A stretch of DNA of 64,000 nt. It comes from Limanda limanda. Taxonomy: Eukaryota; Chordata; Actinopteri; Pleuronectiformes; Pleuronectidae. The stretch spans positions 19,826,118-19,890,117 of the forward strand of contig NC_083639.1 of NCBI RefSeq assembly GCF_963576545.1, in the 5' to 3' direction. The number at the start of each line of letters is the position of its first letter. Position 1 is the stretch's first letter. The position numbers and the translations under genes are program-made. Positions 1 through 12,400 of the stretch are shown here, piece by piece. The notes beneath the pieces were generated by a model that saw only the letters and a list, made by a program, of their open reading frames with translations, was not told where the DNA came from and made no database searches.

Positions 1-503
1 ACTCAGAGGCTGCTGCTTCACCAGAACTAGTTTCAACAAGTCCAGTGTAATTGCATTGCAAGCTCTCAATGAGCGGCTATTTATCTTCTTGTTGTCGCTG
101 GTTTCTACACAACAAACATTAGCTCCAAGCTCCCTAATTAAGCCTCACTATCACTATAGTAACCAACAGGTTTAAACCTCTGCAGTCATTTTAAACAGCA
201 AAACAAGATCACAGTGTTCAGCACTGTTAAATTAATCCACGTCCATGTCTCTGGGGCCATAACCTTTTATAAACGCATTAAATGCTAATTTAACCCTTTA
301 GTTTTGGCTTAAGTACTTACTCCCCAACACATGCACACATATTACAGACCTATTAGGTGGCTCATGTTATCTAGGTGGTCTAGCTATGAGCAACGACAGT
401 AGCAGCATGAAGTACAGGGCTCCTAGCCTCATTCCTCTGGAGCTTCTTGGTGGCAAAGGTGGTCCCGAGCTGTTTGAACCCCCCTGAGTGTGAGTGAGTG
501 AGG

Positions 504-542
<39 letters not shown>

Positions 543-3500
543 ACAGCTGAGGCACAGGAAAATATGGTTGACATCTATATATATTATGACGTTCATCCCA
601 TTAATGTTGTTTTTTTATTAATTTTATAATTAATGTCATATTAAAACCAGCATTAGTAAATTTCATCACAGAACACGCATTATAGTTAACAGCTATAAAA
701 AAAACACATATAGGTGTGCAGTGTCATTCAAGCGATTACAAGTTGTATTGTCTTTTGTTCAGTCACTGCCAACCGCCCAACACACATCCATCTTTTTCCA
801 ATATGCCTTTTGTGAAGAGCTGGATTCAGTATTTCACGCTCAGTCCGTCTGCTGAGCACAAATGCACTGCTGCATTAATTACTGATCATTTAGAATCATA
901 TTTCTGGCTTGCTTGCAGTGTTTTCCCTTCATTTTTAATACAATGTCAAATGAATCACACAGTTGCTTGACACTGAGCAACAGCGCTTTATGCGTGATGC
1001 AATCCAACACTCATCATTCATAATCATTTGCAAAGAGACAGACAACACATAACTCCAGCGGCTCATCAAGTAAGACTCATTATTTTCATTCTATGAATTC
1101 TGTATCATTATTCATTTTAAAAAGCTGTCCTCATCATTCTATCGGGTCTCCTCACACTGGAGATCGGCTCATATCTGCACAGAGTGGTGCTGAGAGTGAG
1201 TGTGAGTGGGTGGGTGGGTGGATAAGGTGGGTTAAGCAGGAGGATTGATATCAATTGATGTTGACCATCTCGTGGACCCTCAAATCCATCGGCCTTTGTT
1301 GTGTTAAGAAGCTTTGAAGGCCACCTCATCGCCACAAATTAAATTTAGACTTGAGTGTTTAGCATAGGTTCAGCGCTCTAATCTCTCCGATCGCTTTCTC
1401 TCTCTCTCAACAAGTTAATAGACACGCGGCCATTCGAGCCAAGCACTGCAAATGCACATGAAAGGGCCATTGTGGAAGAGTGTGCATGAGACATACAGTG
1501 CATATCATGTACTGTGTGTGTGTGTGTTAACTCAAAGCTGCGGTTTGTACAGATCCTTCCTGCACATTTCAACTCTCCCGAGACCCGAGAGCAGACTTCT
1601 CTCTTCATCAAGCTTCTTCCAAGACGCCGCCACCGGAGCAACCGAAGAGATTTCAACCGTGGAGGCAACAAAATGTCATGAATTTTTTATGTAGCGACTG
1701 TATTATGGGGCTCCTTCTTATGTTGTGCCGCGTGTCCCCATGCAGTCTCTCGCTGTGAGGCTCGCAGCCCGGGCAACCTCCTCGTAGGTTCACTCAGCGC
1801 CAGGATGTCAAGGGCGGGGGGGAATAATCAGACAGCCATGAACCTGGTTTTCTTCTAGGTCGGAAACCTTGTCAAGAAAGACAGTCGCTGTTTATTACCC
1901 ACCTTTAACACAATTAGTCATTGGCCGCGTGACCTACCGGAGGAGAGATGATAAAATCCCTCTCCCTCGTTGGAAATACCACGGCTGTCTTCCACATTAC
2001 TCAGGTGACTGACAGCTGCAATTGCCAGCACGCTGAGCGGCGAGTGTCGACAGAAGCCTGAGTCGCTGTGAGGATACTGTATGTTGTGGTGAGGCGGATG
2101 TTACAGCAGCAGCAAATTATAATCAAACCTTTTTTTCTTTTCTCTGCAGAATTTGTTTTGGTAGTTTTTTTGTAATCGTCAGTGGAGGTTTTATCTTCTT
2201 AACTCATTTATTTATATATCTTCCTCTTTTTTCACAGAAAAAATATGCGCAGGCACTCAAAAACCCACTCTTCATTTATGATTTTTGTGTGCTTACCCAG
2301 GAAACAAAGATGGGCTGACATTGTTATTCCATTGACCTTCTTTGATTGCTTGACTTATAAAACAGTCAAAGTGATGCAATTCAGCAACAAAGTATTCTTC
2401 AAATTACCAAGACGTCCTTGGATTTACAATTTCCGCGCCAGTCAGCCAGAGAGACACAGGGAAGGATTTTTGTCATCAACTCGCTGATGGTCAGTGTCAT
2501 GGAAATGTAAGAGAAGCTTCACAATCAACATAATGTGGCATTAAATAAAGCAATTTTCATGTTTTTGGTGATTAGGGGGCAGAGGATCGAGCTGTAATCA
2601 ACAACATCGGTGTGTTATAGACTTCAGACTTTATTTTCCACCCGGAGACATTAGTTTTCACCACCAGTTCAACACAGATTAGACAATTTTTTTAGGCTGA
2701 TGTGTTGAACTTGTTGTGAAGCAGTTGCTTCATTTAACATCCAATGATAAAAGAGCAACATCATCATTCACGTGGAGCCATGTTCCTGGTCACCTGGTGA
2801 CTATGAACCTGTGTAAATTTGACATTTTGACATGTTAAATTGCTAAGTATGTTTAGGAGTTTTCAGAAAGTAACATCAAATCTAGCACAGAGCCACATTC
2901 AGCCACACAAAACTGCAGTGGAAGTCTTCACAGACGGCCAGCTTTCTTCTGGCTGCCTGTGAAGAGAAGTCATTGATCAACTTGTCAAAGTCCGACTCCC
3001 AGACCGGTTCTGATTCAATGGTCATGAGTAACAGCACATTCTGCCGTGGCTGCGTCATCCTGGTTCTTCATTCATTTTTTATTCTGGACATATGTGAGAA
3101 GCACTGCTCTCCCTTTCAGAGGCTCGTCTTAATGCAATGATATTTAGTCAATTTAAACCAAAACATTTAAACTCTTCCATAGTCATCTAACAAACCAATT
3201 ACATTAACTTCAAACAAAAAACATATTGACATATTTGCTAAAACTCTCACTGTTATCTGACAATAGAAAATGAGGCAGGAAATATTAGAAAAATCTGGCT
3301 CCAACTACAGCTTTTGATGCAACCAGGAAGAAACCAACGCTCCCATTTCAAAACCACCAATCAGAACCAGGATGCATTTCTGACAGAGTGACAATCACTG
3401 CTCGCGGACAATAGAGCTCAGTGGATAGAGGAGTAGGAGCGAGGAACTTGTATTCGTTTAAATTCTCACATTCCCCATCTCTCAGTTGATGTCCAGTGTT

Positions 3501-5512
3501 TACTCTTGTTTTTACTCTGTTTTGATCTCCACCACCTCCTGAGGGAAAGATTCATATGATTCATTGCTACTCTAAAAAATTCATTCATGCAGCTCTAAAG
3601 TTGATATTGTCATGATAAGTCATGGTTTCAAACACTTAACTTGGTTTTGTTTGACTCAATTTGTGATTTCCGGGCTTGTGTACAATTCAGTTTTATAACA
3701 AAAATAGAACAACATAACGTCGTTAAAACCACTAAGTCAACAATAACAAAATGTACACTCCTATTTAAGGGGGGTTATCAGAGGGTGCTCTGAGACACAG
3801 AAACCACTGACTGAGATAAACAAGAGACCTGAAAGTCTCATTTGTTTCATTACACAGCTGAGAACTTAATATGATTACTACATCAATTTACCATGTCTGC
3901 ATTGCCACCTAAAATTGATGATTTATTTCTACCATAAATATTTAAATATGAATGCACAAGCTCCTCTGGGAGGTCGGTGTTTGTGCAGATAATGCATGCA
4001 CGGGTCAAATGTCACATATCTGCAGGCCAGAGGAGAACAATGTTACTGTGTCTCCCGAGCAGCTCCGGATAGAAAGCCGCTGACACGGTTTCTTGTGGGT
4101 GTTTTTATTCCTTCAGGCGATACAGTAAGAACATTGAGTCAAATGTGTCATAGATTTCTAATTGTGATTTTTCGTACTTGATGATGATTGACATCTTAGA
4201 CCATAAATGATCTTCTCCGGCAAGTAGCACCTAACTTCATTTGAGTCTTTGTTTCGGAAGTCTTTGTTTTCAGAGACATATAAGAGGAGTCTGGTCTTTT
4301 TCAACAAATGGACTGCAGATCTCAGACCAGCAAATGCATCACTCTATATCACTGTGAGCAATCGCCTGGAGAGGACAGGCCTGATAAGACACAGTTGAAT
4401 ATTTGGAGGGATGAAATTTGAAGCCATGAATTATTCATTCGAGGCCCTTTCATGTGTGTGAGGAGAGTTTCCCTATCATTCATAATCTGCACAGCTGTTG
4501 TAATGTGACGCTCTTGCTGTGGGCACTCAGTGAGGTTTCAAGCAGCCCATGTGACACCAGCGCACGCAGAGAGGGGCTTGAAATAAGTGTTCAGTGTCTG
4601 TAGAGGTAGAGAAACACATATGACACTGTAGGTTAATAAGAATAATCATCACACTCTTCAAGGTGACTAATATGGAAGTAGCCCTTAAAGACACAGTCTC
4701 TTGTGTTTCGGAGCTCAGAATCGTCTTGACACATGGAAGGACACAAACAAATGATGTCAGAGTAATGTATTATAATTCATACTTGAAATTTGTGCTCATT
4801 CGTAATTATTATCAAAGGATACAACCCACATTACAACACAACATTTTTTAATATTTATCTTAACTTGATTAAAGTAATCTGAATCGTCCTTGATTCCTCC
4901 CTTTTGTCCAGTATTTACTCATTCATTTTTGTGCTGGGTCATTTTCTGATAATGAAATTAAAATTCTTATGTAACTTCTATTTATTTAAAATTTGTCCAC
5001 TAATTCAAAGCTAAACCTTTTTGTTCTACCATACACTCTATGTTTATGACAATGGATGGATCAAAAGCCTTTTTTCTGGACTCTGCCATGGGTTTAATCT
5101 TCATTATGTTGTTGAAAGACAATGAGATGATTGGTTGAAAGAGTTAGTTGATTATTTAATAACATTCTGGATTTAGGGTTGAAGAAGCCAACTCGGCCAA
5201 CCATGGCCAACTCTGCTTAGATATATATGCCGTGTGACCCCTGCATTCTGAAGAGTAATGGAATTGGCAATCATGCATCCTTTAGATTACAACCATAGAT
5301 GTGATGTAACGAGATGTGAGTGAAGAAGAGGAGATTAAGAAGAAATGATGGAGCTGGGAGCTGAAAGGACCAGAGTTCAGACGAAAATCTTTATTAGCTC
5401 ACGTGCCAAATGTGCAGAATTCATCAGTTTAGAAAACAAGCTCGCATATCAGGTAAGGGACAGAATGAGTGGCAGGAGTTGATTGGGATGAGACAGGATT
5501 GTTACATTCCCA
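1..5512. other. 5' non-coding region without recognised genes
   Basis: Short open frames only, none with a recognisable family. A (GT)n run lies at 505-540. The content is typical A/T-rich teleost intergenic or intronic DNA. It may hold non-coding first exon(s) or enhancers of the contactin gene, but nothing in the sequence proves it. Confidence 0.5.
505..540. repeat. (GT)n microsatellite
   Basis: About 18 GT units, preceded by a degenerate GAGT run. The threonine-histidine reading frame on the reverse strand is an artefact of the repeat. Confidence 0.95.
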
Positions 5513-5530
5513 CATATCATGCATGATATG
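5513..5530. repeat. 18-bp perfect palindrome
   Basis: CATATCATGCATGATATG reads the same on both strands and centres on ATGCAT. It could be a dimer-binding site or a chance palindrome. Confidence 0.6.
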
Positions 5531-6569
5531 AATGAGTGCTTTGTTAAATGCAAACTTTATACTAGATGTCAAAATGGGACACCACCAAACTAACTCTGAA
5601 CTCGTCCCTTAACGTTGACTATTAGAAGCCTTTTATATGGAGGGTGGGAAAATTCACATTTATGATTTCACACGATTGTGTTTCGCAGACTGCTGCACTG
5701 CTCAGGCTTTCATTAATGTTTACCTCATGCACAGTGAAAAAAGACATGATGGTGTGAACTGATGCAGAGAACAATGCAACACTTATATTGTGTGTGAGCA
5801 TAAGCAGCTTAATTAACAAGGATAAATACAATTGAAAACAAAGATTTACAGAAGAGCTGTATCCAGTGTGTGAAGGCTGTGAGGTGAAGTGAGCTGGTCT
5901 GAGGTATGAACCTCCCGGGCTGAAATCTAGTGCCACTGAGGTCCTGATAGAATCACACTGTTTCCCCAATCTGAGTTCAAATGAGACAAATACACTATAT
6001 TCGATGTTCTCAGCGGTGTTATAGTCGTAGGCACGGACTGAACCCACCACAGCTGTCTGGTGTAGAATGTTAAGTATCATTAGAGTTTTTCAGGAGATAA
6101 GCTGAAGACCTTGTGCTTCTGTCACAATATAAAAAAATGCTCTTGGTAGGGTATCCTACATTTTGTTGCATTTGTTATTCAGAATGTTTAGTGGGTTATT
6201 ATGGTTCAGCCTTTGCATCCCATGTCTCTGTAGTCTCCTCGTTAGACACAAAGCCTCTAATGCAACTTGGAGAAGAGGGAATTAATGTGATTGATCCCTT
6301 TTAAATTAACAGCGTGCAACAGCTTTAAAGTCAACTTTGTCAGCTCTAATTAATTTATGTGAAAGCGTCATTGATTATTTAATTTCTTTCCCTCACTCCA
6401 CCCTTAACTTATTTAACTCTCATTCAATTTCAAATGAAAAGTGGCTTAATCTGGACAACACAAATTGATATGTAGCAAGAATATCATTCACACTTATCCT
6501 TAAATTAAATGTGTATATAGTTGTTGTGCAATAGGAGTAGACTTGACGTTGGCTAATTATTAATAATCA
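5531..6569. other. Non-coding stretch, nothing recognised
   Basis: It includes a 152-codon open frame on the reverse strand (5622-6080) with no recognisable motif or domain, treated as chance. Confidence 0.4.
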
Positions 6570-6800
6570 TGAAATATGATTATTAAAATAAAAAAAATTA
6601 TCTATCAAAAATAATTAAATTATTAATTGAAGATGATCAGTAATCAAATAACAATAAAACCACTAATGAGAAAATAGGAATTATCAATTAGAAAGTACAA
6701 GCTATCAATTAACAATGATAAGGTTATCAACCAAGAATAATGAAAATAATTAGTCAAAAACAATAAAATTATCAATTTAAGAATAATACTATCTATATTA
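6570..6800. repeat. Degenerate A/T-rich tandem repeat
   Basis: Variants of ATTATCAATTAA plus AATAAT recur roughly every 25-35 bp, with drift between copies. It looks like an old minisatellite. It runs into the repeat-like block that follows. Confidence 0.6.
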
Positions 6801-7051
6801 ATAATTGAGAAAGGGGGGCACCACCCTGGTTTCCAGGGACCAACGATGTCAAGCTATAATTATCAGTCTCATAATGATAAATGTCAAATTAATTAATGTC
6901 AATATTTTAATATTAACGATTACTTAATAAACAGTGAAGGCTTCTAAGTTCGAGCACAGGCAATCATAATCCAGCTGTATTCACACACTTATGCACAAAT
7001 AATCACAGACTACAGATACTTTAATTACAAAAGTATTTATTAAAAAGGGGA
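6801..7051. mobile_element. Possible dispersed-repeat segment
   Basis: Starts with a C-rich stretch (GCACCACCCTGGTTTCCAGG) and becomes A/T-rich towards 7050. I have an impression of similar sequence in other teleost genomes, and it joins without a gap to the tandem duplication and CpG-rich block downstream, so the whole 6.8-8.95 kb could be one element. No terminal repeats or coding remnants were found, so the class is unknown. Confidence 0.35.
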
Positions 7052-7440
7052 AATAAAGTTATGTTATTCAATGATTCCTCATTTTAACAAGCTCCAATAT
7101 TTCAAAGATAAACACAGCAGCAGCACTTATCACAATTCAGAAAATACATGGACAACCTGCGGTCTACCTATGTATGTCTGTCTCTATGTGTGTGTGTGTC
7201 TGCGTCAAAGTGTCTCTCTGTGTGTGTGTGTCTGTGTGTGTGTGTGGAATAAAGTTAGTGTTATTTAATGATTCATCATCTTAACAAACTCCCATATTTC
7301 AAAGATCACAACAGCAGCAGCATTTATCACAATTTAGAAGACACATGTATCCACCTATGTGTATCTGAGTGTGTATGCATCTGTCTGTGTCTATCAAAGT
7401 GTCTGTGTGGGTGTGTGTGTGTGTGGGTGTGTGTGTGTGT
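7052..7440. repeat. Two-copy tandem duplication, period ~196 bp
   Basis: Copy 1 begins AATAAAGTT at 7052 and copy 2 begins AATAAAGTT at 7248. Both continue through TTCAATGATT or TTTAATGATT, TATTTCAAAGAT, CAGCAGCAGCA and TTATCACAATT, and both end in a GT-rich run (about 7182-7245 and 7394-7440). The copies are alike but clearly diverged, so the duplication is not recent. Confidence 0.85.
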
Positions 7441-8960
7441 GAGAGAGCGAGAGAGAAAAGGGAGGGGGCGTGGCGATGACGCAGTCACGTAGTGACGTCA
7501 CATCCAAGATGGAGGCCGACAATGTTAGGCTTAAAACTACAAAACAAAATGGCGGGTTCGTTATGAATTTAGAGCCAGAATTGAGGGCGGGTCTACCGAT
7601 GAATAATCTCAAATGGCCGCCGGACCACGTGTGAGGCACAAAGGAGGAGGTGGAACAAAGGATTATTTGTTCTGGTTTAGCTTTGGCTTCAAAATGGCGG
7701 CCAGATGTTTTCAGGCCCTTTAAATATAGATTTAACTGTTACATGAACTGTATTCTAAATACAGATCGGAACGGGTGTATAGATCGGTTTAGAAGGAGAG
7801 AGAGAGAGAAGAGAAGGCATGCAAGGAGAGTTCAAAGAAGCTCTTAAAAACACCGTCAGAAACAAGTTACATTTACTTTACCGCTCAGCACTCAAACGGC
7901 GTTGTGTGCTGAAGTCTGACGGTAAAATCTCTGTAAGGTTCTTCAGACGGGAACGAGTGCAACCGGAGACGTTTAGTCACGGCGCTTAAAAACTGTGGCA
8001 CAAGGCCGTAACCGGAAATGAACCGGAAGTAGCCGAATCGTCGTGGCTAAACAATGAGACACGGAGGTCCCCCAAACAAATACACTAAAATATTAAACAA
8101 TATGCTACGTATCTGCCCAGATAATCAAGTCTCCTACTGTACCACCCTCGCGGTGTGTCTGCGCCTCGGCGCGAATGTGTCGGGGGCCAGTGAATCACGT
8201 GGTCTCTCTCACGAGCGGAGCTCCGGAGCTCAGCCGCTGGACCGGACAAGGGGCGGATTTTCTCGTGCTCCGTGACGGAAAGAAACTTCGTCTTCTTCTG
8301 TAACAGCGGAGATCGTGCTGCTTTACAGGAACGGAGTGAATTGTCTCTTACTCCTCAGCGGGATGAACGTCGCGCTTCTGCAGGGGACGGCTGGTTTGAA
8401 GCCGTTTGTAGATCGTTGGAAAAACAAAAGTAAAGTCCGTGGGGAAAATGAAACAGTTTGAGATCGTCCAGCGAGCAATTTCCTGTTTGATCTTTCCAAG
8501 TTAAAACAGGAAAGGTCCTTTTCAAAATAAAACTTTGACTGAGATAAAAGAAGAAAATGAAACGACTTCAAATAAAATGATATTAAACAAACGTCTAATC
8601 GCCTCCTTAGTTACTGAGTCGTGTGGTTAGACCTCTTGAGGTCAGAAAACAACTTGAGCAGCGTGGAAAAGAGGCAGATTTCTGGGAGCACAGGGTTTTT
8701 GTTCTACCTGGGAGGTACCTGCCCCCCTGGAGGAGGGGTCAAGGGTCAGTGTTGCCCTCAGCCAATTAGATGTCAGGGTCCCGACCTTAGTGGGCGGGGA
8801 TTCGACCTCAGTGGGTGTTTCAGAGTCTCATTTGGGTTTTTTTCAGAGCGGCCTGCAACATCTCCCACAGGGCCTGCTGCTGGGGGGGTTGGAGTGTCGA
8901 CACCCCGGAACACTCTAGGGCTGGTCTCAGGATCGCGTTTAGGCCTCACGTTTTATGGGC
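7441..8960. promoter_or_regulatory. CpG-rich block with CRE and YY1-like motifs (promoter or mobile-element regulatory region)
   Basis: This segment is far richer in G+C and CpG than its flanks. It has a full CRE palindrome TGACGTCA at 7493-7500. It also has four YY1-type sites: AAGATGGAGG at 7506, AAAATGGCGG at 7546 and 7691, and AAATGGCCGC at 7611. No convincing coding frame is present; the 166-codon frame at 8621-9121 is low-complexity and runs into a SINE. It may be a promoter, possibly for a contactin non-coding exon, or part of a transposon or LTR. Motifs are seen; function is inference. Confidence 0.45.
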
Positions 8961-9066
8961 CTTTGTTGAAAACTCAGATCACTGGGCCTCAGTCCCAACA
9001 TAGTGTTGTGTGGCTGTTCCCTCATGCAAACATCTGCTTCCACATTCATGGATGTACATGGTGGGT

Positions 9067-9280
9067 CTGTGTCCCAGCAGGTAGAGCAGGTGGCACAATG
9101 CTTAGGAGACCAGGGGTTTGATCCATGGTCCCACCGGTTCACATGTTGAAATGTCTTGGGCAAGATACTGAACCCTGAATTGCCACATTTGGCTTTTCTG
9201 CAGTCTGTGAATTGGATGTGATAGAGAAGTGCTTAATATAGAAGTACTGTGTGAATGTGACTCACACAGCACTTCTATGT
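9067..9280 (+). mobile_element. tRNA-derived SINE, copy 1
   Basis: A tRNA-like head has an A-box-like CAGCAGGTAGAGCAGGTGG and a B-box-like GGGTTTGATCC. A body follows with TCTTGGGCAAGATACTGAAC and CCTGAATTGCC, matching a SINE pattern common in teleosts. The same body occurs in the copy at 52.9 kb. The 3' end carries a 17-bp hairpin. The copy is diverged and probably inactive. Confidence 0.75.
9238..9278. repeat. Hairpin: 17-bp inverted repeat, one mismatch
   Basis: The arms at 9238-9254 and 9262-9278 (ATAGAAGTACTGTGTGA and TCACACAGCACTTCTAT) pair at 16 of 17 positions around a 7-nt loop, at the 3' end of the SINE. Confidence 0.8.
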
Positions 9281-11160
9281 ATTATATTTCATGTAGTCCC
9301 TTCAACTCTTACCGGGGTTGAGAAGCCTGTGCATAGAAGCTGAGTTACTCTGAAAGAAAGTAGGGGTAATGGAGAAATGGAGAAATGCTATGCAATGTGT
9401 TAAAAGACGAAGGTAACTGCAACCGAGAGGCATCAGAGACAAACTGATATGATGAAAAACATTTTAGCCTAATTTTGAAAAGATATAATTGCATTTACAG
9501 ACTTGACACTGTAAGACTTAATGAAGCTCGATCTACTGTTTACATTTTGTTTTAGTCCCTTGGTAAAGTGCGCATTCCTGGTCCATTATTATGCGACATC
9601 AACTTAGTATTTCTGATGTGTATTCCTGTGACTGTCTCAATCTATATTTTAGTATTTTAAAGTATTGTGCACAGTTTTAATGTCACATAAGCCTTCAAAT
9701 TCACAGATATGTTGCTGCTTCCCAGACTGCAAGTTCTGGATCGTATTTCATTTTCATCACTGGTAGTTAAAACGACACATCCCCACCAATGCGGTTCCTG
9801 TGCAGTTGTAATACTGGGCTGTTGCCGGTCTGAATGCCCACAAATTAACCATTGTTCTTCCGTTCACACATAAAGAGACAGAAACATGCTGTTATAGGGG
9901 TTATCTGATCACTGCATCGACTGAATGATTTATGTGGCTGAGACTCCACTGATCTGTATGGGTGAGAGAGCGAGGATAGACAAGCAAAAACTTAAGTCTC
10001 ACTCCATTAATTCAAGTGATTTGTGTGTTGTTGATGGAGTCGTATTTCTGTCCATCTGATATATGTAACTCCGACTTTTGCCTGCATTTAGCCTTGTTTT
10101 AGTCATCATCTTCTCCTCAAATAGTGTGGGACTTTATCTGCTGCATGTTCTAGTTCCTGGCCTTTTCTGTAGTGTGAAGTTAGGTCCAGCCGAGGTTATT
10201 TGCAGAAAACAGGTGTCCGCATGAGATAAACATACAAATAATCAAAAAAATCCAAAACAATGAGCTAAAATAAGCAAAAAAAATATCATCGAGCTGCAGA
10301 GTTTGTCGTTGCAACTTTTTCCCATTTATTGATACCTGGAGTGTCAATGACATAAAATATTAATCAGCCGAAAACCTAAAGCTGTGTTTGAGGAACTGAA
10401 AACTGCAGGTGCATGAAAAGTCATCAACAATCAAGTCAGTGTAGTTTCCAAATATGACAAACTGGGTCTGGCCTGCCTGAATAATTCAACATAATGAGGA
10501 CAGCACCAACTGAACATATGCTTATGCAGAACATGGGTGTGAATGTTAAAGTGTTGAGTAAACTAAGTCTTGAATTTCAATACATTCCCCCTTGTTGAAA
10601 AGTTTCCCCTTTCCTGAACAAGTTCCCAAAGGAGGCTGTTTATAGCAAGGTTCATGTTTTCCTCAAGCACGGTGCTTGCATAATACCTAGGATATGTTAC
10701 CTATTTTTCCTTGGTGTAAAAATGTTTTGCGATTTGATTTTCTCAAAGAAAAGACAAGTTTTCCCCTCTGATGTTTACAACGGCTGCGTGAAAATACTCT
10801 ATATTCATAGCTGGGCAACTGCAGAATATAAATTGCTTCCTTTATTGTAGCCAGGGCAAGCTGGGCTGGTTCTATATCCACCTGGAGTGTCAACCAGTCT
10901 TCTTGTGATAGCTGTGCTGAGGTCGGTCTTGCTGGAAACCAAATTACACTGAGGCCTCAACGGTGCCACTGTGGACATCTGGGTCATAATGATTAGTTTT
11001 GGTGCGTGACTAGTAGTACATATTATATCAGCTTTTTTCTCTTTATAAATGTCATCTTGTGGACATGCATTTCCATATTCAGAGGAGTGGGGCTTCTATT
11101 TGTTCCTGTATCCTATATAATGTTTGGCTTTAACATTTGAAAGGATAGACTGTCTTATTT
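9281..11160. other. Non-coding stretch, nothing recognised
   Basis: A/T-rich, with no conserved coding frame and no clear repeat beyond short runs. Confidence 0.4.
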
Positions 11161-11670
11161 GGAGGCGCAGCTGCTCAGTGTCGCTTTTCTGTTGTAGGAA
11201 GGCTTCACCTTTGTAGTCCTACCACTTTGAAGGCCACGCCCTGAAATGGATCACAGCTGCCGACACATCATAATGAAAAGCCAAGTTTAGTCACTGCTAC
11301 CCCGTTACTATGTATGTTAGCTGGTTAGCTTGCTGATTTTTTGAAGGGGCTAGTAGGGGTTTGGTCTACAGATGCACACAGAGAGTGTTTTTCCAAATAA
11401 ATCATCTCTGATTTTGTGAGCATGTAAGCAAATGTTGTGTAACGTTTGTCCACCAGACAAATGTAAAATTTGCCTGCATGTTAGTCTCTTTTTTGTCGTC
11501 TTCACTATGTTATGTTATTTAAAAGTCAAAATCTTTAAATGCTACAAGTATTTACTTTTCCAGTCGAAAGGCCCATAGTAATCTCAATGGTATTCAATGT
11601 TTTAAGTCACCACGCTACCCCGTAACTATTATGGTAAGCTAGTTAGTTTACTGAGTTGTCGGATTATGAT
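11160..11670. repeat. Repeat segment with two related blocks ~317 bp apart
   Basis: The blocks at about 11289-11341 and 11606-11658 share GTCAC, GCTACCCCGT, AACTAT or TACTAT and TTAGTTTACTGA/TTAGCTTGCTGA in the same order. This suggests a diverged internal duplication, probably inside a dispersed repeat. Confidence 0.5.
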
Positions 11671-12011
11671 CACAGTGAATAAACCAAAATATGAGGCCTT
11701 TGTTGATTTCACAGAATTAGTTCAACGACATAATTGCCAGTAGACTAAAAAGGATTCTATATTATGCTTTAGCTACTTAACAACGACCTAACAAGTGGCC
11801 TCACAAATATACATACATTTTCTTTAGACTACCCAAATAAAAAAGTAAGGTACCAGTTGCAAGTTATTTCAATGCCACTTTGAGCATATGTTGAGCTCCT
11901 CTTTCTAAAGTCCTTAAAACGTGTCCCATTTAGCCTATAGCCTGTTTTATTCAGGCACAAACTAATGTGGTCAGAATGGAACATGGAACACCAATTAGGT
12001 TGGCTTGCATT

Positions 12012-12400
12012 CACTAGTTACATTACATTACATTTCATTTAGCTGACGCTTTTATCCAAAGCGACTTACAATAAGTGTATTCAACCATGAGAGTACAAAC
12101 CCAGAACAACAAGGATCAAGTATCAAGTGATCAAAGTACAATTTTTTCAAAAAAGCAAAAGTACAAAGTGCTATAAGTTAGTGCCATTTAAGTGCTACTA
12201 AATTGTTAGTTTAAAATTTGTATTGAAGATATAGTCGGAAGAGGTGTGTTTTAGTTTGCGGCCAAAGATGTGTAAGCTTTCTGCTGTCCGGAGGTTCATT
12301 TGGAGCTCATTCCACCATTTAGGAGCCAGGACAGCAAACAGTTGTGATGTTGATGAGTGTTAAGCTCGCAGTGAAGGAGGAACAAGCTAATCACAGAACA
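12012..12400. mobile_element. Dispersed teleost repeat
   Basis: It opens with a very common fish repeat motif (TTTAGCTGACGCTTTTATCC then AAAGCGACTTACAATAAGTG). It continues into GGTGTGTTTTAGTTTGCGGC and GGAGCTCATTCCACCATTTA, which I recognise as high-copy teleost sequence. I cannot name its class with confidence. A short fragment of the same opening motif, inverted, sits at 21602. Confidence 0.65.

Noticed and set aside
367..574. Reverse-strand frames with alternating threonine-histidine
   Set aside because: Artefact of the (GT)n repeat at 505-540.
5622..6080. 152-codon reverse-strand open frame
   Set aside because: No recognisable motif or paralogue, A/T-rich flanks, no splice context; this length is expected by chance in 64 kb.
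8621..9121. 166-codon open frame, the longest in the window
   Set aside because: Its residues are low-complexity from the GC-rich block and its end runs into a SINE; no domain recognised.
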